Below, piece by piece: positions 43,802 to 52,128 of a DNA stretch of 64,000 nt. The position numbers and the translations under genes were made by a program. The notes below the pieces were generated by a model. The model was not told the DNA's origin, searched no databases, and was given only the letters and a program-made list of their open reading frames with translations. Source of the DNA: Actinomycetes bacterium (GTDB lineage Bacteria; Actinomycetota; Acidimicrobiia; Acidimicrobiales; Palsa-688); NCBI GenBank assembly GCA_021828475.1, contig JAJZIY010000008.1, forward strand, positions 18,397-82,396, read 5' to 3'. Position 1 is the first letter of the stretch. The number at the start of each line of letters is the position of its first letter.

Positions 43802-45143
43802 TCACGAGGTCCTCGCGTAGAACGTCGGCCGCCGCCGGTGGGTCTCCCGCAACGCCGTCAGGTGCGCGGCGAGCTCGCCCTGGCGGTCCGCCGCCTGCGC
43901 CGCCTGTGCCGCCTTCTTCAGGATCGCCACCGCTCGCACGTACGCCGCCTTTCCGGTCGTCTCGAGCTGGAGGTCGGCCAGGCGCAGGTAGACGTCGAGC
44001 GCGTCGCCGGGCGCAGACGCTTCTCGGGCCTCGGCCAAGCGCACCCACCGCTGCGGACCCGGATCCCAGCCGGGACGGGCTCCGGGGACCTGCCAGGCAG
44101 CCTCGGGCTCGCCGTCGGCAAGCAGCACATCGACCAGGCCACCAGGGTCGTGCTCCGCCAGCACCTCTCGGGCCGCCGGGCGCTCGGCCGGCCACACCCC
44201 ACCGGCCTCGGCTGCGGAGCGCAGGAGGCCGTACGTCGACGACGAGGGCATCCGCTGGTGCTGATCGCGACGCAGCCGGAGCACCTCCTGGTCCTCTCCC
44301 CGGCGGGTGTGGGCCCCGGCGGCGAGGTCGTAGAGCTGGGCGACCTGCCAGCCGGCCGACTCGGCGATGCCGCGAGTGGCCCAGGACAGGACATCGTCGT
44401 CGCGGCCCAGCTCCGCCATGGCCTCGGTAACCCTGATGAACTGGTGCGGCCGGCTCAGGTCACCGCCCAGCAGCCCGACGAGGGCCTCCGCGTCGCCGTC
44501 GAGGACGGCCAGACGCTCCTGGGCGTAGGTGGCGGCAAACGAGTCACCACCGCCTGCTTCGACGCGCTTGGTCACCTCGCGGCGGTACGCCGCGAGGCCG
44601 AGCTCGCCCAAGGCGCCGGCGTAGCGGACCGGGTCCACCTCGAAGAAGTCCTGGTCGTCGAAGCGGAACCGGACCATCCAGCGGGCCAGCTTGATCGGAT
44701 CTGCGCTCCCAGCGTCGCACGCCCGGGCATGCAGGTCGAGCAGCTCACGCGCCAGGTCGCCGATCAGCCCGTCGGAGTCGTCCGCCTCGAGGATCACCTT
44801 CACGACGTGGCCGATCGCCCGCTCGACCAGCAGCACCAGCTCGGCCGTTGGCGACGAGTCGACCGCCTCGCCGATCGCCTCCACGACGGGCCTCGCCTGC
44901 ATCGCCCAGCCGCCGCTCTCCCGGTAGCCGAGGTACCGGTTCGTCCGCAGCCCGCGGTCGATCTCCGCCTTCAGCTGGGAGAGATCCCCCGGACCCCCGG
45001 GTTGCCGCCAGGCGGACCGCCCGAGCGACGTCCTCGTGGCGCTCGGCGGCCTTGCCGACGATCCCACGGAGGTCCTCGGCGTCGAACCTCGCGATAAGCA
45101 CGTCTAGGTCGTCAGGGTCTGGTCGTGGCGCACGTGGACTCAT
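43802..45143 (-). pseudogene. Frameshifted SWIM-associated/TPR-like protein gene
   Basis: Function unknown. Two frames give one continuous protein: MSPRAPRPDPDDLDVLIARF up to VRLAAT in one frame, then LSQLKAEIDRGLRTNRYLGY and IGHVVKVILEADDSDGLIGD to the end in another. The switch lies in or near the C/G runs at about 44985-45000, so a single-base indel or a sequencing error is likely. The rest is helical and repeat-like, resembling the C-terminal part of actinobacterial SWIM-zinc-finger-associated proteins. If the indel is an artefact the gene is intact, about 445 codons. Confidence 0.55.
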
Positions 45144-45416
45144 GGCGAATGCTCGCTGGTCATCGCCTCGCGACGGTAGCCGCCACCGCATGGCCGCCCC
45201 GCCGCGGTGATCAGGCCAGCTCCAGCCGCCGGCTCAGCAGTACCACCCGCCGGAGGACTGGTACGGCTCCCCCCGGGGCACGCAAGGATTGGCTGGTCAG
45301 AGGGGGTGAACGACTCCCTCTGCGCGTTTCCGGCGACCGGGGAGCCAGCCACAGGCCACAAACAGGCCACAGTCCCATCGGTCTCGCGCGGGCTGCAACG
45401 GCCGTCACGGGCGACC

Positions 45417-45596
45417 GGGTACGACCAGGTGTACGCCAAACCGGAGCGGCAGGCGGACCTGACCATCCTTCGCGACGACATCGCCGGGTCGGTGCTCGCC
45501 TGCAAGCGGGTGCTGGAGGTGGCCGCCGGGACCGGCTGGTGGACAGACGTCCTCGCAGCTCGAGCAGTCACACGCGCGCTGACCTCGCCGCAGTAG
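45417..45596 (+). pseudogene. 5' remnant of a class I SAM methyltransferase gene
   Basis: The frame reads YDQVYAKPERQADLTILRDD and then the SAM motif VLEVAAGTGWWTDVLA, the standard opening of a small methyltransferase. After about 55 codons it turns into unrelated sequence and stops; the rest of the catalytic domain is missing. Truncated by a deletion. Confidence 0.55.
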
Positions 45597-45604
45597 CGGA
45601 TCCG

Positions 45605-45943
45605 CTATCGGGGCATCGCCAGGGAGGGGGAGGCCAGTAGCCACGAACACGGGCGCTGGCCTGCGGCGTGCTGGACGGCGTGCTGGACGGCCCACTCGCA
45701 GTCCAGCACGGCGAGGTCGACCTCGTCGCTCCAGGCGCCCTTGAACCACTCGTTGCTGACCAGACGCGCCTCACGGCGCATCCCCAGACGCTCCCCGAGC
45801 CGCAGAGAGGCCTCGTTGCGTGCGTCCACCCTGGCGATCATATCCAGGGACCGGTAGGCCACCAGATCCTCGGTGTCAGTGGCCGACAGCGGCCGCAAGC
45901 GCAGGCGGGGCGTCATCAATGGGTAGTCGGGACGCAGCTCCAC
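45605..45943 (-). pseudogene. GNAT acetyltransferase gene with internal deletion
   Basis: The first 20 or so codons (TPRLRLRPLSATDTEDLVAYRS) match the start of a GNAT enzyme. The next (IARVDARNEASLRLGERLGMRREA; NEWFKGAWSDEVDLAVLDCEW) match its last third. About 80-90 residues that normally hold the central sheet and acetyl-CoA loop are absent, with the frame preserved. Unlikely to be active. GTG 45943 or ATG 45916 would be the start. Confidence 0.6.
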
Positions 45944-46214
45944 CTGGCCCGGTATGTCAGGCTGTACGCGACAACCCGGCCAGCGACCGCCACCGAGCCC
46001 ACTCGTGCACCTCTTCGATGGTCGAAGCGACCTGGCCGTCGGTCCGCCACGGAGCACAGCGGCGTGGTCGATGCAGCGCGGTACCGGCTGCACACGGGAG
46101 CGCCTTTTCCTGGACGAGGACCATGGCATGAGTAACCGCAATTCTTCCAGCAATGGGGGGCATTTACAGCGGATGCCTGGACCTCGGTTCATGCCGCTAC
46201 CGGTGCTCCGAGGC

Positions 46215-46220
46215 TAAGGT
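46215..46220 (+). promoter_or_regulatory. Candidate -10 element for leaderless antiporter gene
   Basis: TAAGGT, six nucleotides before the GTG at 46227, matches TANNNT. No Shine-Dalgarno is visible. Confidence 0.4.
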
Positions 46221-46226
46221 CCGTCC

Positions 46227-48350
46227 GTGGGACATCTGGCCCTCTCGAACGGCCAAACGCTACAACTGGTCGGTTCGCTGGCGCTCCTTTTCATCGGTGC
46301 CCACCTGCTCGCCTGGAGCGCCCGGCGCCTCCGGCAACCCTCGGTTGTAGGTTACCTCCTCGCCGGCTTGGTGCTCGGGCAATCTGGTCTGGGGGCGGCG
46401 TGGCCCGAGCTTGCGTCGTTCCTCCTCCCGGGCCACGGCAAGTCCCAGCTTCTCGGGGCGGTCGTCGAGTTCTCGTTGTTGATGGTGCTCGTTTCGCTTG
46501 GAACCGAGACCGACGTGGCGCTGATCCGCCGGCTCGGCCGTCGCGCCGTCGGCGTCACCGCTAGCAGCATCGTGCTCCCGCTCATCGCCGGCTCGGCCGC
46601 CGTGTACGCCTTCGGCCCCTCGCCCGTGGCCGGCCACCGTTTGGCCGGCGCCATCCTGACCGGTGGAGCACTGGGCGTCTCCTCGCTCCCGATCATTGCG
46701 CGGCTCGTCGACGAGTTGAGGATCTCACGCCGAGATGTGGGTCAGTTGGCACTGGCTGCGGCTGCGGCGAACGACGTGTACGGCCTGCTCCTCCTCGCCG
46801 TCGTCGGCGCTGCGGCGACAAGCGGCGCAACGGCAGTCGTCGGCCGCGCGATCGCAGGGCTGGTGGGGCTGGTCGCCTTGATCTTCGTGTTCGGCCAGCG
46901 GTGCGTCGACTTCTTGTTGGCAAGGATCCGCCACGCAGGGCCGAATGTCACGGGTTCGCTTGCCGTGGCTTTCGGTGTGGCCTTTGGCGCAGCGGCAGCA
47001 ATGCAAGCGGTTGGCGTGGAAGCCGCTCTGGGCGCGTTCTCTGCCGGCGTCCTCCTCGGCCGTTCGCGGTTCCAACACGGTGATGTGCTTGCCCGCCTTC
47101 GCTCTTCGTCGGACGCCGTGTTCGCTCCCTTGTACTTCGCAAGCGCCGGGCTGCTCATCGACCTGAAGGCCATTTCCTCGTGGCACCGGGTCGCGGTTGT
47201 CATGGGCCTCTTCGTCGTCGCCGTGGTGAGCAAGGCCATCGGTACCGGCATCGCCGGAGGCTGGGCGAGGCTGCGCTGGGGAGAGAGCAGGGCGCTCATG
47301 ATCCTCTTGAACGGACGCGGCGCGTTGCAGGTGATCATCGCGACTGCCGGCCTGCGACTGGGGCTCCTATCGGAGTTCGCGTACACGGCGGTACTGCTCG
47401 TGTCGATCGCCTCCTCCGTCCTCGTTGCGCCGACGCTTCGGCGACTGGTGGGCGAGTGGGAAGGCAGCGAAGACGAGCGACATCGCCTGGCCCACGAGGA
47501 GCGGGTGGAAAGCCATGTGCTCGTGCGCGAGCAGCGGCTGCTCGTTCCGGACCTACCAGGTACCAATCCTGGCTTTGCCGCGGCGCTGTTCGACCAGGCC
47601 TGGCCTGATGGGGCTGAGCTCACCATCCTCTCGTCCGCTCCCGGACGCGACGGAGAACTGCTCGCCGAGGTGGCGCGCCCCGTCCGTTGGCGCGCAGCGC
47701 CGTCCACCCCGCCTGTCGAGGCGGCGCTCCAAGAGGCTTGCCTCGGGTACGGCGTGCTGGGGATCGGCATCCCGCCTACAGCGCACGGCCTTCCACCTGC
47801 AGCCGCCGAGTTGTTGAATGCCAGCCCGCTGCCGAGCGTCGTCATCCGTCCCCGTCTCGGAGGTGGTGAGCACATGGCGGCCCCCCGCCACATTGCGGTC
47901 GCGACCACCGGGACGACTGCTGGGATCGCCGGCGAGGAGCTGGCATCGAGCCTCGCCCATCGCCACGGAGCGCGCCTGCACATCGTCCACGTCGTGCCGG
48001 ACGAAGCGATGGCTCTGTCCCAAGAGCGGGTGACGAGCCCGGCGCAAGCACCCGGCGGTGTTCTCGACAAAGCCTTCGACCGCGCCCGCAAGGCAGGTGT
48101 GCGTCCCCGTGTCGCTCGACAGCATGCCTTGTCCGTCAGCCGCGGGCTGCTCGAGTACGTCCAGGAACACGGCATCGACCTGCTGGTGGTCGGCGCTCGC
48201 GTACGGCGCGCCGGCGGCGCGCCTTTCCTGGGCTACACCGTGGAAGAGCTTCTGGGCTCTCCGCTTCCAGTGGCCTTGGCGTCGATCGTCGTTCCCGACG
48301 CACCTGCAGGTGATCTCGACCAGCCGTACATCGGGCGCCAGGTAACCTGA
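46227..48350 (+). CDS. CPA2-family cation:proton antiporter with C-terminal USP-like domain
   Basis: Membrane Na+ or K+/H+ antiporter. The first 415 residues or so hold about twelve hydrophobic helices, with the family features RQPSVVGYLLAGLVLGQSGLG and FFASAGL-type APLYFASAGLLIDL, and the exchanger motif region GALGVSSLPIIARL. Residues 540-707 form a universal-stress-protein-like domain (HIAVATTGTTAGIAGEELAS; IDLLVVGARVRR), a fusion seen in some CPA2 proteins and thought to sense nucleotide or redox state. GTG start, probably leaderless. 707 residues. Ion specificity unknown. Confidence 0.85.
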   Translation: MGHLALSNGQTLQLVGSLALLFIGAHLLAWSARRLRQPSVVGYLLAGLVLGQSGLGAAWPELASFLLPGHGKSQLLGAVVEFSLLMVLVSLGTETDVALIRRLGRRAVGVTASSIVLPLIAGSAAVYAFGPSPVAGHRLAGAILTGGALGVSSLPIIARLVDELRISRRDVGQLALAAAAANDVYGLLLLAVVGAAATSGATAVVGRAIAGLVGLVALIFVFGQRCVDFLLARIRHAGPNVTGSLAVAFGVAFGAAAAMQAVGVEAALGAFSAGVLLGRSRFQHGDVLARLRSSSDAVFAPLYFASAGLLIDLKAISSWHRVAVVMGLFVVAVVSKAIGTGIAGGWARLRWGESRALMILLNGRGALQVIIATAGLRLGLLSEFAYTAVLLVSIASSVLVAPTLRRLVGEWEGSEDERHRLAHEERVESHVLVREQRLLVPDLPGTNPGFAAALFDQAWPDGAELTILSSAPGRDGELLAEVARPVRWRAAPSTPPVEAALQEACLGYGVLGIGIPPTAHGLPPAAAELLNASPLPSVVIRPRLGGGEHMAAPRHIAVATTGTTAGIAGEELASSLAHRHGARLHIVHVVPDEAMALSQERVTSPAQAPGGVLDKAFDRARKAGVRPRVARQHALSVSRGLLEYVQEHGIDLLVVGARVRRAGGAPFLGYTVEELLGSPLPVALASIVVPDAPAGDLDQPYIGRQVT

Positions 48351-48429
48351 AGCGCGCCTGCCCGCCCCCGGGACGCCGAGCACTCGCCGGCCGCTTGGTT
48401 GGTCCCACTCTGTCGCCCCGGCACCGTTC

Positions 48430-48463
48430 GCGGTAGGCCCGGAGGTCCCGGTGGGCCTACCGC
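48430..48463. terminator. Strong hairpin after the antiporter gene
   Basis: GCGGTAGGCCC and GGGCCTACCGC form an 11-bp perfect stem around a 12-nt loop. It lies 80 nt after the antiporter stop and just before the next promoter. There is no T-run, as is common in high-GC actinobacteria. Confidence 0.55.
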
Positions 48464-48493
48464 TGCCGGCGGGGCCACCGGTATCGTGAGCGC

Positions 48494-48805
48494 ATGTCTC
48501 GCCCGCCTACCGCCCTTGTGAGCGCTGTCGGTCTGGTCGGCGGTTTCGCCGCCGCCCGCTACACCAACAATCGCCGGCTCGGTGGGTCGATATGGGCGGC
48601 GGCGGGCCTGCTGTGCCTGCCCCGCTGGGTACGCCGGGGAGCGGCACGGGCGCTTCTGCTGTCCGGCGCGTACGCCGGTGCCATGGGGGTGTCCCACCCC
48701 CTGGCCAGAAGGATCGGGGCATGGCCCTCCGTTGCCGTCGTGACCGTAGGCATGGGGGCTCTCTGCTCGCTGGCCGCCGACAGGGACGCCGGCGAGGGGG
48801 CATAG
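48494..48805 (+). CDS. Small membrane protein of unknown function
   Basis: 103 residues with about three hydrophobic stretches (TALVSAVGLVGGFAAARY; IWAAAGLLCLP; ALLLSGAYAGAMGVS) and a region near the end (SVAVVTVGMGALCSLA). I recognise no family. The ATG has no Shine-Dalgarno, but TATCGT lies six nucleotides before it (48482-48487), fitting a leaderless transcript. It follows the antiporter terminator, so it is its own unit. Confidence 0.65.
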   Translation: MSRPPTALVSAVGLVGGFAAARYTNNRRLGGSIWAAAGLLCLPRWVRRGAARALLLSGAYAGAMGVSHPLARRIGAWPSVAVVTVGMGALCSLAADRDAGEGA

Positions 48806-48860
48806 CCGGTTCGGGGCCGGCCGGGGCACCGGCCCGGGGTGCACTGTTACGATTGAGCGA

Positions 48861-49799
48861 GTGGCACGTGACCTGCATCGGGGAACGTCAGCTGCAAGCC
48901 TCGTGGTCGTCCTCGGTCTCGGCTTGGCGGCGGCCCCTCCGGTCGCTGCCGGTGCCCTCCCGGGCGGGCGGGCTGCGCCGACCACTTCGGTCGCGATGCC
49001 GGCCGGCTCCGCACCGGCTCTGGCCAACCCGGCTGCCAACCAGGCACCGCCGCTGCTCGGCTACAGCACAGGGCAATGCGCCATCGGTGCAAAGGGGACG
49101 ACCTGCCCCTCGCCGTGCCATCCCACCGGCGCGTTCGGCTACGACGCCTCGGCCGCGTGCACCGCCCTGTACCTGAAAAGCATCGATGCCGCCCAGCTTT
49201 CGGAGAAGCGGCGGCCCTTGACGCTGCCCAGCGACTACGGCCGGTTGAGCGCCACCCGGCAGCTGTTCGTGCTCGTCGACCTCGAGCGCGTGTCACGGGG
49301 CGTCCCACCCCTCGCCGGGCTGTCGCCGTACCTGAGCGCCGAGGCCACGGACGCCGCCAGGCAGGGTGGTGACCCCGCCTTCCAGCAGAGCTACGGAGCG
49401 GTCCGGGTCTGGGCCCCACCCAACGGGGGCCCGTACGCCTTCGGTGGCGCCTGGGCCGGTGACTCGGTCAATGCGGCGGCGGCGGTGTTCGGCTGGTTCT
49501 ACGACGACGGGTGGGGCGGCGCCGGCAGGACTTGGAACGGCGCCTGCACCAGCCCCACTGCACAGGGCTGCTGGGGGCACCGCGACGAGCTGCTGGGTGA
49601 ATGGGCGGGGACCGGCTGCACGGACTGCGTCGCCGGTGCCGGCTATGCGGGTCCGGCCCAGGGCAACTGGCTGGAGTCCTTCACCTTCTTACTGGTGAGG
49701 CCCGTCCACTACCCCACGCCGCTGGCGTTCAGCTGGGACAGGGACGTGGTCCCCTACCTGCCGGCGGGCTGGGAACGCGCCGTTGCGCCCACGGCCTGA
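48861..49799 (+). CDS. Secreted Cys-rich protein, CAP (SCP-like) domain candidate
   Basis: 312 residues. An N-terminal signal peptide (hydrophobic LVVVLGLGLAAAPPVAAGA, cleavage near AAG-A) is followed by a Pro/Ala-rich spacer. A region LFVLVDLERVSRGVPPL ... LSAEATDAARQGG with later GCWGHRDELL resembles the CAP fold. Eight cysteines (for example CPSPC and CTDC) suggest disulfides outside the cell. GTG start with TACGAT seven nucleotides upstream (48848-48853), probably leaderless. Function unknown; CAP assignment is from pattern only. Confidence 0.7.
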   Translation: MARDLHRGTSAASLVVVLGLGLAAAPPVAAGALPGGRAAPTTSVAMPAGSAPALANPAANQAPPLLGYSTGQCAIGAKGTTCPSPCHPTGAFGYDASAACTALYLKSIDAAQLSEKRRPLTLPSDYGRLSATRQLFVLVDLERVSRGVPPLAGLSPYLSAEATDAARQGGDPAFQQSYGAVRVWAPPNGGPYAFGGAWAGDSVNAAAAVFGWFYDDGWGGAGRTWNGACTSPTAQGCWGHRDELLGEWAGTGCTDCVAGAGYAGPAQGNWLESFTFLLVRPVHYPTPLAFSWDRDVVPYLPAGWERAVAPTA

Positions 49800-49852
49800 C
49801 CGCAGCGGCGCTCCTGACGCCCAGGACCACGGTCCCGGCCGGGGGACAGTCG

Positions 49853-50692
49853 TTGCCCAGCACTGACGGCCGGGTCGAGGCGGCCCTTGCCGTCCTGGGG
49901 GGGGCCTCCGTCGCCCAGGTCGCTCAGGGCCTGGGGGTGAGCCCGCAGGTCGTACTCGAATGGGTCGAGCTCTTCTGCGAGGGGGGCGAGGCCCGCCTGG
50001 CCGGGGGTGCGCCGCTCGACCCGGGCAACCGGGACCGCTTCCTCACTCTCATCGCCCACGAGTTCCGGACCCCACTGGCCGTGATCCGGGGCTGGGCGGA
50101 CCTGCTCGCCGGTGACGAGGCCCCTGCCGAGGTGAGAGCCGAGGCATTGGCGGCGATCCGCCGCCAGGTGGCCCACCTCGAGCGGGTGGCCAGGGACGCC
50201 CTCGACGCAGGCGCGGTCGCCAGGGGGCAGTTGAGGCTCATGGTCGCCGTCGTCGAGTTGCGCCGGCTGGTCCGTGAGGTCATGGCTTCCGTCCGGGCCA
50301 CCAACATCGAACTGGCGCCGGGTGAGGACGTCGAAGTCGTCGCCGACGGGTCGCGACTGGAGCAGGCGGTGGGCGGGGTACTCGAGCACGCCTGTCGGTT
50401 GGCAGGTGACCGCCCGGTCGTGGTGGACATCTCCCGCACGGAGGGCAACGCACTGGTGCGGGCGTCGGTACGGGGCCGTGAGCTCGACATCGGGGAGGCG
50501 GCGGCCCTGCTCGAGCCCTACGCCCGGGCCGACACCTCCTTCGGTACCGGGCTCGGTCTGTACCTGTGCCGCGCGCTGCTCGTCGCCCATGGTGGCGAGA
50601 TCGGTTTGCGGGCAGAGGCCGGCACGACCGTCTTCTGGTTCAGCCTGCCATTGAGCGGGCCCGAGGTCGGCAGGCTCGTGCAGCGCAGCTGA
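49853..50692 (+). CDS. Histidine kinase-like protein with N-terminal transposase-type HTH
   Basis: 279 residues. Residues 5-50 read as a HTH of the insertion-sequence/transposase type (AALAVLGGASVAQVAQGLGV; VVLEWVELF). A HisKA helix with the phospho-acceptor His follows (LIAHEFRTPLAVIRG, about residue 66), then an ATPase domain with the G2 box GTGLGLYL. The N-box is degenerate: where Asn is expected the sequence reads GGVLEHACRL. No transmembrane segment and no partner response regulator next to it. TTG 49853 was chosen because GGGGGA lies seven nucleotides upstream. May bind DNA directly or act as a pseudokinase. Confidence 0.7.
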   Translation: MPSTDGRVEAALAVLGGASVAQVAQGLGVSPQVVLEWVELFCEGGEARLAGGAPLDPGNRDRFLTLIAHEFRTPLAVIRGWADLLAGDEAPAEVRAEALAAIRRQVAHLERVARDALDAGAVARGQLRLMVAVVELRRLVREVMASVRATNIELAPGEDVEVVADGSRLEQAVGGVLEHACRLAGDRPVVVDISRTEGNALVRASVRGRELDIGEAAALLEPYARADTSFGTGLGLYLCRALLVAHGGEIGLRAEAGTTVFWFSLPLSGPEVGRLVQRS

Positions 50693-50699
50693 GGCCGCT

Positions 50700-51374
50700 T
50701 CACGCCTCGTTGGCGAGCGCCACCGCGGCGCCGACCGCGTCGTCGAGCATCTCCCGGGTCAAGCGGCCCGTGAAGGTGTTCTGCTGGCTCGGGTGATAGG
50801 AGCAGACCACCCACCGGCCGTCGGCCAGGCGCACCTGTGCCCCGTGGGAGAAGGACGGCCGGGGGCGGGTACGGGTCAGGCGGCACAGGGCCTCGTACGC
50901 GAAGCCCCCCAGCGCCAGGAAGGCACGGGCATCCTCCAGTACCTCGAGCTCACGGGCGAGGTAGCGGACGCAGGTGTCGCGCTCCTCGGTGGTCGGGCGG
51001 TTCCCCGGTGGTGCGCAGCGCACCACGGCGGTCACCCAGACGCCGCTCACCTCCAGACCGTCCCCTCTGTCCCGGCTCACCGGCTGGTTGGCCAGGCCCG
51101 CCTTCCACAGCGCCGCCCAGAGCCAGTCGCCCGAGCGGTCGCCCGTGAACATCCGGCCCGTCCGGTTGCCACCGTGGGCCGCCGGCGCCAACCCGACCAC
51201 TACCAGCCCGGCCCGGCTGTCACCGAAGGCAGGCACCGGGCGGCCCCAGTACTCCTCGTCGGCGAACGCGGCCCGTTTGACCGCCGCCACCTCCTCGCGC
51301 CATTGCACCAAGCGGGGGCACAGGCGACAGCCGGTTATCTCTCGCTCGAGGCGCATCAAGGCCCCTTCGGACAT
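50700..51374 (-). CDS. Type 5 uracil-DNA glycosylase (UdgB)
   Basis: Removes uracil, hypoxanthine and related damaged bases from DNA. 224 residues. The family-specific motif A lacking an Asp (GLAPAAHGGNRTGRMFTGD) and motif CSYHPSQQNTF are present, with four cysteines (C16, C19 and two near 117 and 133) for a 4Fe-4S cluster. Converges on the kinase gene with 7 nt between stops; divergent from the phosphatase gene. Confidence 0.92.
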   Translation of the reverse strand: MSEGALMRLEREITGCRLCPRLVQWREEVAAVKRAAFADEEYWGRPVPAFGDSRAGLVVVGLAPAAHGGNRTGRMFTGDRSGDWLWAALWKAGLANQPVSRDRGDGLEVSGVWVTAVVRCAPPGNRPTTEERDTCVRYLARELEVLEDARAFLALGGFAYEALCRLTRTRPRPSFSHGAQVRLADGRWVVCSYHPSQQNTFTGRLTREMLDDAVGAAVALANEA

Positions 51375-51432
51375 GCCGAGGACCCTACCGCCGGCCCCGG
51401 TACCAGCACACGGGAGCTAACTTTGGCGGGAA

Positions 51433-52128
51433 ATGCCGATCAGACAGAAGACCCCGCCCCCCACGGTCCTGGTGCTCGTCCGCCACGGCGTCACACCGAC
51501 CACGGGCAAGGAGCTGCCCGAGGCCGGCCCAGGCCCGTCGCTGACGGGTACGGGCCACGAACAGGCCGAGCGGGCAGGCGAGCACGTAAGTGCCTGGCGC
51601 CCGTCGCTACCTCCGCTGCAGGCGGTGTACGCGTCCCCTATGCGGCGGGCGCAGGAGACCGCTGCCGTCGTCGCCGCCGCTCTGCATCTCGAAGTGACCG
51701 AGGCGGCCGGGCTGGCCGACTGCGACACCGGCGAATGGGCGGGAGCCAAGCTGGCAGACCTCTCCCGCAAAGCGGAGTGGCCGTCCGTCCTCCACCACCC
51801 GAGCGGGTTCCGCTTCCCCGGGGGCGAGGCACTGGCCGGCATGCAGGCCCGGGTCGTGGCCACAGTGCGGGCCCTGCTTGAGCGCCATGTCGGACAGACC
51901 GTCGTGGCCGTCTCGCACGCCGACCCGATCAAGTCCGTGCTGGCAGACGCCATGGGCATGCACCTGGACCTCTTCCAGCGCCTGGTGGTGGGGCCGGCGT
52001 CGGTGAGCGCCATAAGTTACAGTCCGACCGGGCCGACGGTGATGTTCGCCAACTGGCTGCCACCGCCACCGCCCCCACCACCCACCCCCTCCGCACGGAC
52101 CGGGCGCGCTGCTAGGAGAACCCACTGA
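51433..52128 (+). CDS. Histidine phosphatase (phosphoglycerate-mutase-like)
   Basis: 231 residues with the catalytic LVRHGVT at the start, the second His in VSHADPIK and Arg in PMRRAQET. Ends in a poly-Pro run and a basic tail. It is the first gene of a trio (histidine phosphatase, DUF3090, SCO1664-like) that I recall beside mshC in mycobacteria (Rv2135c-Rv2133c). Substrate unknown. Its TGA overlaps the next gene's start. Confidence 0.88.
   Translation: MPIRQKTPPPTVLVLVRHGVTPTTGKELPEAGPGPSLTGTGHEQAERAGEHVSAWRPSLPPLQAVYASPMRRAQETAAVVAAALHLEVTEAAGLADCDTGEWAGAKLADLSRKAEWPSVLHHPSGFRFPGGEALAGMQARVVATVRALLERHVGQTVVAVSHADPIKSVLADAMGMHLDLFQRLVVGPASVSAISYSPTGPTVMFANWLPPPPPPPPTPSARTGRAARRTH

Larger units (their letters stand above)
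37798..46226. mobile_element. Decayed genomic island at tRNA-Arg(CCG)
   Basis: Starts at the 3' end of the tRNA and contains recombinase and conjugation-gene remnants, a restriction-modification cassette, a small HTH gene and several broken genes. Third-position GC bias is relaxed in the cassette. Boundaries are approximate: I found no second copy of the tRNA 3' end, so the right edge is set by the return to ordinary genes at 46227. Confidence 0.5.

Noticed and set aside
45298..45322. Hairpin CAGAGGG/CCCTCTG as a terminator
   Set aside because: Only 7 bp with an 11-nt loop, no T-run and no intact gene ending just before it.
37870..46226. A second attachment site repeating the tRNA-Arg 3' end
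   Set aside because: I looked for GGTTCGAATCC-type sequence at the right side of the island and did not find one, so no att pair is claimed.
46742..48175. A 477-codon minus-strand frame inside the CPA2 antiporter gene
   Set aside because: Ser/Arg-rich translation without motifs; the plus-strand antiporter is unmistakable.
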